A stretch of 64,000 nucleotides of DNA, from the NCBI RefSeq assembly GCF_023952475.1, contig NZ_JALHRX010000004.1:1-64000 (forward strand), in the 5' to 3' direction. A model generated the notes under the pieces. The model worked only from the letters and a program-made list of their open reading frames with translations, ran no database searches and had not been told where the DNA came from. Every line of letters starts with the position of its first letter. Positions within the stretch are counted from its first letter, which is position 1. Origin of the DNA: Cupriavidus sp. WGlv3 (lineage in GTDB: Bacteria > Pseudomonadota > Gammaproteobacteria > Burkholderiales > Burkholderiaceae). The translations under genes were made by a program, and so were the position numbers. Positions 24,276 through 32,265 of this stretch are shown here, one piece after another.

Positions 24276-24707
24276 GTGAGTAAAGCGAAGGAAGAGCCGC
24301 CGCGCGCACGGCGGACCGACCAGGTCTCCCTTAGCCGTGCCTTGCGCCTGAGCGTGCCGGCCGAAGCCAGGCCCGCGCCGGTAAACCGCAGGGACTGGCT
24401 ACGGCAGCGCAAGGAAGAGTTGCAGGCGGCCCGTGCCGCCGCCAGGCAAAGGCGCAACCTGCTTAGGGCCGAAATCATGTCGGCCGCGCAGGATATCGCG
24501 CGCGAGGAACGCAGCGCCGCGCGGCTGGAAGCGGAACGGCTGAAGGCCGAAGCCAGGTCCGCGCGCACCTATGCGCGCGAAGACGAACGCGCCGCCGCCA
24601 AATTCGAGCGCGGCCAGCCGAAGCGCCCCGCTGCCAAGACCAAAACGCTGGCCAAGGAGAAAAGCAAGCTGGTCTCTTACGCCGAGCTGTTGCGGCTGCG
24701 CAAGTAA
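24276..24707 (+). CDS. Hypothetical charged coiled-coil protein
   Basis: A 143-residue protein, strongly basic and alanine/arginine/glutamate-rich, with a long predicted helix (RQRKEELQAARAAARQRRNLLRAE .. EERSAARLEAERLKAEARSA) likely to form a coiled coil. No known domain is recognised. GTG 24276 with AGGAGA at 24260-24265 is preferred; a longer frame could begin at ATG 24162 inside the arsR palindrome but its first residues look non-coding. It is divergent from arsR; a role in arsenic resistance is not indicated. Confidence 0.55.
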   Translation: MSKAKEEPPRARRTDQVSLSRALRLSVPAEARPAPVNRRDWLRQRKEELQAARAAARQRRNLLRAEIMSAAQDIAREERSAARLEAERLKAEARSARTYAREDERAAAKFERGQPKRPAAKTKTLAKEKSKLVSYAELLRLRK

Positions 24708-24716
24708 CCGCGCTGG

Positions 24717-25214
24717 CTAGCGAATCTTGTCGAAGCCGCTGGCGGCCCAGCGCTCGGCGCTGTCGCGCGTCAGCCGGAAGTCTGGCCGCACCTTGATGGT
24801 GGCGACAACCTCGCCGAAGGCGTCCTCGGCGGTCAGCGTGCCGAAGGGCTCGAACTCATCGGGCGTGATCGCCAGCTTCACGGTCACGCTGCCGGCTTCG
24901 GCTTCGATGCTGACCTGCTTGTTCAGCTGCGCGTGCAGCTGCTGCTCGTGGCGCCGGATCACTTCCGACGCGGTCTTGACCAGGGTCTGGTGCGCGGTGG
25001 CATCGAGCGGCTTGGGATCGACCTTGTTGCGCCCCATGGTCCAGGGGCCGACCAGCGCCGGCTCGGCGCTGCCGTCGCGGATCATCTCGACCGCCCAGCC
25101 TTCGCCATCCTCGTTCTTGATCACGCGGGCGGTCCAGCCCTTGTCGCGCCACAGGCGCGGTTCATGAATGGCTGAGGCTTCGTGCTCGGGCAGCGCGTCT
25201 TCGGTGTGTGGCAT
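24717..25214 (-). CDS. Hypothetical protein of about 165 residues
   Basis: A 165-residue soluble protein starting MPHTEDALPEHEAS, with a Trp-containing middle (GWTARVIKNEDGEGWAVEMI, VGPWTMGRNKVDPKPLD) and a charged beta-rich C-terminal part. I do not recognise the family; similar conserved hypothetical proteins occur in Ralstonia/Cupriavidus genomes from memory, which is a weak statement. The stop is nine bases from the end of the convergent coiled-coil gene. ATG 25214 begins the first stretch with normal composition. Confidence 0.6.
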   Translation of the reverse strand: MPHTEDALPEHEASAIHEPRLWRDKGWTARVIKNEDGEGWAVEMIRDGSAEPALVGPWTMGRNKVDPKPLDATAHQTLVKTASEVIRRHEQQLHAQLNKQVSIEAEAGSVTVKLAITPDEFEPFGTLTAEDAFGEVVATIKVRPDFRLTRDSAERWAASGFDKIR

Positions 25215-25296
25215 CAATCTCGTGGTACGGGTCGGGGAACCCGCGAGAATACTATAGGGCCCGGCAGCAGGCCCGGGTGCCCTCCGCCGCAGACCC

Positions 25297-27660
25297 TCAC
25301 GACCGCACAAACAACGCCTTCCGGATGATGGCGTGCACGCCCCAGTTGCCGTTGACCACCTGCGTGATGCCAAAATCCACCGCCACCGAGATCAGCGTCA
25401 CCGCCTCGTCCTCGCTCAGCCCCTTGACCGTCATCAGGAAGCGGCGCGTCTTGCGGAACGCATCGCGCATGGCGTCGTCCAGCGTGGACTTGAGGTAGAT
25501 GTGGCTCTGCGCCATCTGGCCCAGCTCGGTCAGGTGATTGGGCGAGCTGAAGCCATGCAGGATCCATTCGTCGGCGGTTTCCACCAGCGGGTAGCTCAGG
25601 TCGGCGAAGGGCGCGCCGCGTTCGATCATGGTGCTCTTGTGCAGGATCAGCTGGAAGTCACCGGTCAGCGAGCATTCGATGGCGGTGCCGCACAGCTCGG
25701 AATCGCCTTGCGACGCATGCGGGTCGCCGATCGACAGCAGTGCGCCCGGCACCGCTACCTTCAGGTAGACGCTGGCGCCGCGCGTGACGCGCCAGTTGTC
25801 GAGGTTGCCGGCGAAGCTGGAGGGCGGGATCGAGTCGATCAGCCCGTCCTGCGCGGGCGCGACGGCGATCACGCCGAAGTGCGGGCGGATCGGGATCTCG
25901 ATATCGCGCAGCACGTCGTGGTTCTTGACGATGGTGTCGTGGTCGACCGGAACCCCGGGATAGTCGATGGTGGGATGCAGCACGCCGAACGGATCGCGCT
26001 GCGGTGTCCAGCGGAAGCTGTAGACGGCGCGGGCGCAGCCGTCGGCGCGCTCGCAATCGATCTCGAACACCGTCACCACTTCGCGCTCGCGCGGCTCGGT
26101 CAGCATGTCGCGGTAGTGGAAGCCCCACCACGTGGCGGCGTTGCTGCCGAAGGCGCGGCCGGCAAAGCGCGGGTTGGCGCACGGGCGCGGGCGCACGTCG
26201 AGGATGCGCACCTCGAGCACGTCGCCCGGCATGGCGCCGCGCACCGCGACCGGGCCCGTGCAGATATGCACGCCGAAACCCTCGCCGGCACCGCGCCCGT
26301 AGACCGAGGCGTCGATCGGGCCGGCGCCGCGGCGGTCGACGTTCTTCTGCTCGGCGGTCCAGTGGAATACGCTTTCGGCGCCGGGATCGCCGTCGATCAT
26401 GCGCTCGCGGTCGTCGGAGGCGTGCTGGGTCAGCGTTTCGATGGTGACGGTGTCGCCCGACATCACTTCCAGCACGGGCGGCAGTTCGTGACTCAGGTAG
26501 CCCCAGTGCACGGTCTTGTCGGTGGCCTGCAGCCAGTGGTGCCGGCCTTCCGGACGCGCCGCGTGCGAGCGGGCCTGGGTGATGGGCACCACCGACGGCG
26601 CGGGCAGCGCGCGTGCGCGCGCACCGTCGTCGGCCGGGACGCGCTGTGGCGCGGGACCACGCCTGGCATCGGCCGGCAGCCCGCGCGACACGTTCAGCGG
26701 CGGGCGCTGCGCGGTCGTGCCCGCGGCCTGCTCGCGGTACGCGCGCGGCGAGATCCCGAACTGCTCGCGAAACGCGTGGCTGAAGTGCGAAGGATCGTTG
26801 AAGCCCCAGCGATAGCAGATGTCGGAGACCGACAGCTTGTCGTACTGCGCATTGGCCAGGTCGGCGCGGCACCGCTCCAGCCGGCTGGTGCGCAGGTAGG
26901 CGGAAAAGCTGCTGCCGGACTTCTCGAACAGCTTCTGCAGGTAGCGGGCCGACATGTGTTCGTCGGCGGCGATGGCGGCGAGGCTCAGCTCGGGCTCGGC
27001 CAGGCGCGCGTCGATGCGGCTGCAGACCCGCGCGAACACCGCCGCGCGCGACGGCGTCATGTCCGCCGGCGCGCTCGGTTGGTTGTCCGCCAGGGCCGCC
27101 CCCAGGCAGGCGACGATGGTGCTGTCGAAGGGCTGCACCGCCCGGTCGTCGGCGGACACCAGGGTGTCGATGCTGGCCGCCATGGACTGCAGCAGGCGCG
27201 CGAACAGTTCCGCCGCGTCGCCGCCCAGCACCAGCGCGGAGCGCGGCAACGGCGCGGTGATGCGCGCGTTCAGCAGGGCCTGGCCGATATGCACGATCAG
27301 CAGGCGGAAACCGGTGATCAGCGCCACCTTGCGCGCCGCGTGCTCGGGCACGCAGACCACCTGGCCGGGATGCAGCGGCTCGCGCAGGTCGGGGCTGGCG
27401 AGGTGCGCTTCGCCCTCGGTCAGCATCAGCAGCATCAGGCCGCGGCCGTCGCCGGCGGTGATCGCCAGCGTCTGCGGCACCGACGCGATGCAGGTCAGCC
27501 CGATGCCGGCGGGCGTGATGCGCGACTGGATCGTGCCGTGCAGGGTGTGGTCGGCGCACAGGCTTTCGCACTGCAGGCGCGCGGCCCTGAGCTCGTCGCG
27601 CCATGCGGCGCCGCGACGGTTGCGCGGATACGCTTCGGTGGAAAAACGCTGCAGATGCAA
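25297..27660 (-). CDS. AraC-type regulator fused to acetamidase/formamidase
   Basis: A 787-residue protein in one uninterrupted frame joining two normally separate proteins. Residues 1-200 are an AraC_binding_2-type sensor domain (FRLLIVHIGQALL); residues 210-311 are a double HTH AraC DNA-binding domain (LSLAAIAADEHMSARYLQKLFEKSGSSF and YRWGFNDPSHFSHAFREQFG). A Pro/Arg-rich linker (312-372) leads to a full-length FmdA/AmdA amide hydrolase domain (373-787) with VHWGYLSHELPPVL, GFGVHICTGPV, LSIGDPHASQGDSELCGTA and ITQVVNGNWGVHA. Such hydrolases turn formamide or acetamide into the acid plus ammonia. The start is TTG 27660, strongly supported by AGGGAGG five bases upstream. An internal GTG in the linker could also yield a free amidase. 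Confidence 0.85.
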   Translation of the reverse strand: MHLQRFSTEAYPRNRRGAAWRDELRAARLQCESLCADHTLHGTIQSRITPAGIGLTCIASVPQTLAITAGDGRGLMLLMLTEGEAHLASPDLREPLHPGQVVCVPEHAARKVALITGFRLLIVHIGQALLNARITAPLPRSALVLGGDAAELFARLLQSMAASIDTLVSADDRAVQPFDSTIVACLGAALADNQPSAPADMTPSRAAVFARVCSRIDARLAEPELSLAAIAADEHMSARYLQKLFEKSGSSFSAYLRTSRLERCRADLANAQYDKLSVSDICYRWGFNDPSHFSHAFREQFGISPRAYREQAAGTTAQRPPLNVSRGLPADARRGPAPQRVPADDGARARALPAPSVVPITQARSHAARPEGRHHWLQATDKTVHWGYLSHELPPVLEVMSGDTVTIETLTQHASDDRERMIDGDPGAESVFHWTAEQKNVDRRGAGPIDASVYGRGAGEGFGVHICTGPVAVRGAMPGDVLEVRILDVRPRPCANPRFAGRAFGSNAATWWGFHYRDMLTEPREREVVTVFEIDCERADGCARAVYSFRWTPQRDPFGVLHPTIDYPGVPVDHDTIVKNHDVLRDIEIPIRPHFGVIAVAPAQDGLIDSIPPSSFAGNLDNWRVTRGASVYLKVAVPGALLSIGDPHASQGDSELCGTAIECSLTGDFQLILHKSTMIERGAPFADLSYPLVETADEWILHGFSSPNHLTELGQMAQSHIYLKSTLDDAMRDAFRKTRRFLMTVKGLSEDEAVTLISVAVDFGITQVVNGNWGVHAIIRKALFVRS

Positions 27661-27694
27661 TTGAGCCTCCCTGGTTCAGGCTGCCACAGCGCAG

Positions 27695-27722
27695 GCGCGG
27701 CGGACACGGCGGTCCGCCGCGC
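27695..27722. other. Strong 11-bp hairpin before the regulator-amidase fusion gene
   Basis: GCGCGGCGGAC (27695-27705) and GTCCGCCGCGC (27712-27722) form a perfect stem with a six-base loop, between the XapX gene stop and the fusion gene start. No T-run follows on the minus strand, so it is not a standard intrinsic terminator; it may limit read-through or protect the upstream transcript. Confidence 0.5.
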
Positions 27723-27756
27723 TGCGCAACGTTGCTGGCGCAGGCCGGCGCTTGCC

Positions 27757-27948
27757 TTAGCCGATCAGCAGCTGCCCCCGCATCGCGGCTACCAGGACAA
27801 AGCCGGCGAAGGTGCCGAAGATGGCGAAGATGCCGCCCAGCACGTTCGGGGCCGGTATCGGCGCCCGTACCGCAGTGTAAAGAAGACCGGTCACCAGGCC
27901 AACGGCCGCGGCCTGCAGTTCGGTACTGCCCAATGCGATTTCCACCAT
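27757..27948 (-). CDS. XapX/DUF1427 small membrane protein, second copy
   Basis: A 63-residue protein with two predicted membrane helices around the motif VRAPIPAPNVLGGIFAI, matching the XapX (DUF1427) family of unknown function. ATG 27948 was selected because GGGGGAA lies just upstream; ATG 27966 is in frame but lacks one. It follows the first XapX gene closely and precedes the regulator-amidase fusion gene. Confidence 0.8.
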   Translation of the reverse strand: MVEIALGSTELQAAAVGLVTGLLYTAVRAPIPAPNVLGGIFAIFGTFAGFVLVAAMRGQLLIG

Positions 27949-27979
27949 GTCATTCCCCCAACGCATGAGTTGCGATGAT

Positions 27980-28189
27980 TCAGTGGCTGGCCGGCGGTCG
28001 CCCGAAAGCGATGGTCCGGCGCCATGCGTGCACGATCAGGTAGCCGATGTATGTGAACAGGATCGCGCAGATCCCGCCGGTGACATTCGGCGCGGGAATC
28101 GGCAGGTTGAGCCAGGAATACAGGGTGCCGGTGACCAGCCCGACCACCAGCGCCACCAGTTCGTTGCGGCCTATGTAGACGTATTGCAT
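27980..28189 (-). CDS. XapX/DUF1427 small membrane protein, first copy
   Basis: A 69-residue protein with two predicted helices and the motif LNLPIPAPNVTGGICAI, paralogous to the next gene (PIPAPNV-GGI-AI shared). GGAGAA lies eight bases upstream of ATG 28189. It begins 26 bases after the amidase stop, so amidase, XapX and XapX are one operon. Two slightly different copies suggest a hetero-oligomeric membrane assembly, perhaps for passage of amide substrate or of the ammonium/acid products (inference). Confidence 0.82.
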   Translation of the reverse strand: MQYVYIGRNELVALVVGLVTGTLYSWLNLPIPAPNVTGGICAILFTYIGYLIVHAWRRTIAFGRPPASH

Positions 28190-28215
28190 GCGCGTTCTCC
28201 GTGGCAGCCGCGGGC

Positions 28216-29241
28216 TCAGCCCTTGGCCTTGGGCGGGAAGATGGTGCGGGGCATGGTGCAGTGGATGCCCTGGGTGCCATCGACCACCTGGGTCACGCCG
28301 AAGTCCGCCGACACGCTCATCAGCGAGTAGGCATCGTCGCGCGACAGCCCTTGTTGCTCGGTCAGCAGGTGGATCATGTCGCGGGCCGCGTTCCTGCCGG
28401 CTTCATCGAGGTCTTCGTGGAAGCCGTGCACCACCCAGCAGTCCGGCGTTTCCAGCAGCGGCGAGGGGAAATGGAAGTCCTTGCGCAGCACGATCTGGAA
28501 CAGCACGTTGAGCGAGGCCTCGATCGCGGTGCCGCTGACTTCGCCGTCGCCTTGCGAAATATGCGGGTCGCCGATCGAGAACAGCGCGCCGTCGACCTGC
28601 ACCGGGTAGTACATGGTGGCGCCCGCGCCGATGCGCCAGTTGTCGATATTGCCGCCATGCAGCCCCGGCTCGACCGTGGTGACGCGGCCGCGCGCGTCGG
28701 GCGCGACGCCGGCGGTGCCAAGGTGCGGGCGCACCGGAACCCGCACGCCGGCCAGCGCAGGCTGGCGACAGCATTCGCGCTCGTCGACCACCTTGCCGGG
28801 GATGGTCAGCTTGCCGGGATAGTCATAGGCGTAGAGCGCATGCGCGGTGTTGGAGGCCTGGTCCAGCTCGTAGATGGTGACGCGTTCCTTCTCGAACTCC
28901 TTGTACAGCTGGCCCCAGTTGGCGGCGACATTGGCGCCGAAGCGGAAGCGCGGAATCATCTGGAGGTAGCGCACCTCGAGCACGTCGCCCGGCTTGGCGT
29001 CTTCGACATAGATCGGCCCGGTCATGATGTGCACGCCCGGGTGGCGGTCGTCGTGCGGAATCTTGCGGTAGATCTCGCGGATGGCGTCGTCCATCATCAG
29101 GTCGGGGGCGTCGCCGGCGTGGTGGGTCACCGCTTCGGCGCGGATCAGGTCGCCGCTTTTCACGGTCAGCGCGGGCGCCTGGGTGGCATCGAAGTAGCCC
29201 CAGTGGATGGTCTCGGGGCGGGCGGGCAGGTCGTGCAGCAT
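28216..29241 (-). CDS. Acetamidase/formamidase family hydrolase
   Basis: A 341-residue single-domain enzyme of the FmdA/AmdA family: IHWGYFDATQAPALTVKSGD at the start, GVHIMTGPIYVEDAKPGDVLEV, GGNIDNWRIGAGATMYYPV, FSIGDPHISQGDGEVSGTAIEA and GVTQVVDGTQGIHC at the end. It hydrolyses short aliphatic amides. It is shorter than the formamidase domain of the fusion protein (about 415 residues) and lacks its internal insert, so the two probably differ in substrate. AAGGAGA precedes ATG 29241. It is the first gene of the operon. Confidence 0.88.
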   Translation of the reverse strand: MLHDLPARPETIHWGYFDATQAPALTVKSGDLIRAEAVTHHAGDAPDLMMDDAIREIYRKIPHDDRHPGVHIMTGPIYVEDAKPGDVLEVRYLQMIPRFRFGANVAANWGQLYKEFEKERVTIYELDQASNTAHALYAYDYPGKLTIPGKVVDERECCRQPALAGVRVPVRPHLGTAGVAPDARGRVTTVEPGLHGGNIDNWRIGAGATMYYPVQVDGALFSIGDPHISQGDGEVSGTAIEASLNVLFQIVLRKDFHFPSPLLETPDCWVVHGFHEDLDEAGRNAARDMIHLLTEQQGLSRDDAYSLMSVSADFGVTQVVDGTQGIHCTMPRTIFPPKAKG

Positions 29242-29648
29242 GGTTGTCTCCTTGGTTTTTTGCCGCCGTATCCACGACCGCATCCGCAGCCGCTAAGCGT
29301 ATGAGCGGCTGGCTTGGTGGAGGTGGTCCGGGATACTGGCGATGCGTGGCAGGCGTTTGTGGCCTGTACCGCTGGCGAGGCTTCGTTGCCGCGCGGTGAG
29401 TCAATACTAGGGATGGCGCGGGCCCGGACAGTAGGGCGATTCCCCCCAAACTCTTGTGTAGCCGCGCACTAAGGTAAACCCGCTGTCGTTCCCGGCCATC
29501 AGTCCAGGATCGGCGCAGTGTTAATTTTTGATTGACACCGTGTCAACGATCCATGGAATTGTCGATCACGCCTTGACAGTGCAAAATCCGGGCGAAGCCC
29601 GGGCCGATCCATCGCAGGCCCGAGAGACACACACAAGGAGATCGCCGC
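29242..29648. promoter_or_regulatory. Divergent control region between amidase operon and CoA-transferase
   Basis: A 407-base interval without a believable ORF. Near the amidase side an inverted repeat AGCCGCT (29288-29294) / AGCGGCT (29304-29310) lies about 47 bases before the start and could be a regulator site. Near the CoA-transferase side the 15-base palindrome TTGACAC-C-GTGTCAA occupies 29532-29546, and its left arm resembles a -35 box. The remainder shows nothing clear. Confidence 0.4.
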
Positions 29649-30863
29649 ATGGCTGACACCACTAATTCCCCGCGCCTGCCGCTGGCCGGCGTGCGCGTGC
29701 TGGACCTGTCCCGCGTGCTGGCCGGACCGATGTGCACGCAGGCGCTGGGCGACCTGGGCGCGGAGGTGATCAAGGTCGAACACCCCGGCCGCGGCGACGA
29801 TACGCGCGACTGGGGCCTGCGCGTGGGCACGCGCAACACGGCTTACTTCAACAGCGCCAACCGCAACAAGCAGTCCATCGGCATCGACCTGCAGCAGCCA
29901 GAAGGCCAGCGCATCGTGCGCGAGCTGGCGGCGAAGTGCGACGTGCTGGTGCAGAACTTCAAGTTCGGCGGCATCGACAAGATGGGGCTGGGCTACGAGG
30001 CGCTGAAGGCGATCAACCCGGGGCTGGTCTATTGCTCCATCACCGGCTACCGCAGCAACGGCCCCGAGGCGACCCGTCCCGGCTACGACCTGGTGGTGCA
30101 GGGCGAGGCCGGCCTGATGGCGCTGAATGGCGAGGAAGGGCAGGGGCCGCTGAAGTTCGGCACGGCGGTGGTGGACATGTTCACCGGCATGTATTCGGCG
30201 CAGGCCGTACTGGCCGCGCTGTACGACCGCCAACGCACCGGCCAGGGCCGCCACGTGGAAATGGCGCTGTACGACTGTGGCCTGATGGTCACGGCCTACT
30301 ATGGCCTGGAGGCGCTGCTGATGGGCGAGGACCCGCCCAAGTACGGCAACGCCCATCCGTCGATCGTGCCCTACGGCGTGTTCGACGCGGCCGATGGTCC
30401 GCTGGTGATCACGGTCGGCAACAACGCGCAGTTCCAGCGCTTCTGCACCGAGGTGATCGAGCGCCCGGACCTGGCCGCCGACGAGCGCTTCGCCACCAAC
30501 ACCGGCCGCTCGGCCAACCGCCAGGCCTTGTTGCCCGAACTGCGCGCCGAGCTGTCACGCCGTCCGCGCGAGCTGCTGCTGGCACGCCTTAGCGCCGCGG
30601 GCATTCCGTGCGGCGAGGTGCTGGGGCTGCTCGAGGCGCTGCGCTCGCGGCGCTCGGCCGAAGCCGGCCTGCTGGCCGAACTGCCCAATCCGGAAACCGG
30701 CCGCGTCGAAGTGCTGGCGCCGCCGTACCGGCTCGACGGCGAGCGCGTGCCGGTGCGCGCCGCGCCGCCGCTGCTGTCGCAGGATACGGAGCGCGTGCTG
30801 GGCGATCTGCTCGGCATGGATGCCGGGCAGGTGGCCGCGCTGAAGGCTGCGGGGGTGGTGTAA
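29649..30863 (+). CDS. Class III CoA-transferase (CaiB/BaiF family)
   Basis: A 404-residue full-length family III CoA-transferase: PLAGVRVLDLSRVLAGPMCTQ, GDLGAEVIKVEHPGRGDDTR, NFKFGGIDKMGLGYEAL, and TAVVDMFTGMYSAQAV that carries the catalytic Asp. These enzymes move CoA between carboxylic acids (often from succinyl-CoA or formyl-CoA). AAGGAGA (29635-29641) precedes ATG 29649. It stands alone and is convergent with the kinase gene, so its acid substrate is not indicated; the promoter is shared with the divergent amidase operon. Confidence 0.9.
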   Translation: MADTTNSPRLPLAGVRVLDLSRVLAGPMCTQALGDLGAEVIKVEHPGRGDDTRDWGLRVGTRNTAYFNSANRNKQSIGIDLQQPEGQRIVRELAAKCDVLVQNFKFGGIDKMGLGYEALKAINPGLVYCSITGYRSNGPEATRPGYDLVVQGEAGLMALNGEEGQGPLKFGTAVVDMFTGMYSAQAVLAALYDRQRTGQGRHVEMALYDCGLMVTAYYGLEALLMGEDPPKYGNAHPSIVPYGVFDAADGPLVITVGNNAQFQRFCTEVIERPDLAADERFATNTGRSANRQALLPELRAELSRRPRELLLARLSAAGIPCGEVLGLLEALRSRRSAEAGLLAELPNPETGRVEVLAPPYRLDGERVPVRAAPPLLSQDTERVLGDLLGMDAGQVAALKAAGVV

Positions 30864-30876
30864 GGGCCGGCGCGGG

Positions 30877-32214
30877 CTACGGCGCGTCAGGCTGCTGCGG
30901 CTCCGGCCACTTGCCCTTGCGCGGGAAGCGCATGTCGAACTCGGTAAACACGTGTTCCTCGGAGCGGCAGCTGATGCCCGCGCCCCAGCTGCCCAGCACC
31001 TTCTGGCAGAACGCCAGCCCGATGCCGGTGCCGCGGTGCGCGGGGTAGGAGAAGAAGGGCTGGAACATCCGCGCCAGCACCTGCGGCGGCACGCCGGTGG
31101 CGGTGTCGCGGAACACCACGTGGACCGCGTCGGACTCGACCTCGCAGCGGATATGGATGGTGCCCTTGCCGGCGCGCCGGATCGCTTCCAGCGCGTTCTT
31201 CAGCAGGTTGGTCGTGACCAGGCCGAACAGCTGCGCGTTGCCCATCACGTAGGCGCGGCCGGGCAGGTCCACCGTGACCCGCTCCAGGTCGCCGGGCTCG
31301 AACGGAAAGCGGCCGACCGCGTCGCGGATCACCTCGCCCACTTCGAACAGTGCCTGCGTGGCGTTTTCCGGGTTCTTGGAGTTGGCCACCAGCAGCTCGA
31401 TGCTGTTGCTGATATGGGCCAGGTCTGATTCCATCCGGGCCACGGCCTGCATCAGGCCGTCGCGCTGCGGCGTGTCCTGGTCCAGCGCCGCCGGCAGCCG
31501 GGCCTTCAGGCCGCGCGCGGTCATGGCCAGGCTGGTCAGCGGCGTGCGCAGCTCATGCGCGACGGTCGCCAGCGCGGCGGCCATGCCGCGCCGCTTCTGC
31601 TCGGCCAGCAGCTGGCGGTCCATCTTGATCACCACCAGCACCGCGATCACGAAGCCGATCACCGGCAACTGCAGCAGCACCGGCTCCCACGGGATGCCGC
31701 CCATGGAATTGCCCGCCAGCACGAACAGCGCAATCGCCGCCGCGGCGCCCGAAAACAGGGCGATAGTGGCGAAGGCGGTGTTGAAGTGATACAGGATCAC
31801 CACCGCGATGATGACCGATTCGGCCCACACCATCGAGCCGCCGTTCTCCAGGTAGAAGAAGATAAAGGCGAACGGCAGGCCTACCGTAATGGCGAAGAGC
31901 GCATACGGCGGCAGCCAGCGCCGGCCCGAGAACGCCGAGGCGAACAGCAGCGGCACGAACAGCGCGGTGCAGGCCAGCCGCAGCCACAGGTTTTCATAGG
32001 GCTGCGGGAACACATAGGACCAGATCACGAAGTACAGCGGATGGCCCACCACGCCCAGCGCCCCCACCATCTGGATCCGGCGCAGGCGGATGACGCTCTC
32101 TTCGTCCAGCAGCGTGGCCCGCGCGGCGGTCTCGAACACGGCCTGCCATGCCTGGCGGGCCAGCCCGGCAAGGGTGGGGCGGCCGTCCTCCGCTTGCGCT
32201 ACCTTTGCATCCAT
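30877..32214 (-). CDS. LqsS/CqsS-type membrane sensor histidine kinase
   Basis: A 445-residue kinase with six predicted N-terminal helices (residues 50-197) instead of a periplasmic sensor, then HisKA with ATVAHELRTPLTSL (His220), the N-box LLKNALEAI and G-box GTGIGLAF. It lacks the C-terminal receiver of Vibrio CqsS and so looks like Legionella LqsS. Located 51 bases downstream of a CqsA/LqsA synthase gene on the same strand, it is the predicted receptor for the alpha-hydroxyketone signal made by that enzyme. No response regulator of the LqsR type is adjacent. Confidence 0.85.
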   Translation of the reverse strand: MDAKVAQAEDGRPTLAGLARQAWQAVFETAARATLLDEESVIRLRRIQMVGALGVVGHPLYFVIWSYVFPQPYENLWLRLACTALFVPLLFASAFSGRRWLPPYALFAITVGLPFAFIFFYLENGGSMVWAESVIIAVVILYHFNTAFATIALFSGAAAAIALFVLAGNSMGGIPWEPVLLQLPVIGFVIAVLVVIKMDRQLLAEQKRRGMAAALATVAHELRTPLTSLAMTARGLKARLPAALDQDTPQRDGLMQAVARMESDLAHISNSIELLVANSKNPENATQALFEVGEVIRDAVGRFPFEPGDLERVTVDLPGRAYVMGNAQLFGLVTTNLLKNALEAIRRAGKGTIHIRCEVESDAVHVVFRDTATGVPPQVLARMFQPFFSYPAHRGTGIGLAFCQKVLGSWGAGISCRSEEHVFTEFDMRFPRKGKWPEPQQPDAP

Positions 32215-32265
32215 CTCCAGGACTACTCCTCGCGGATGCCTGCGATCGGCCCGCTTGTGGGATTT

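Noticed and set aside
25333..27978. 881-codon plus-strand frame opposite the regulator-amidase gene
   Set aside because: Antisense to conserved HTH and amidase motifs; composition is that of a shadow frame.
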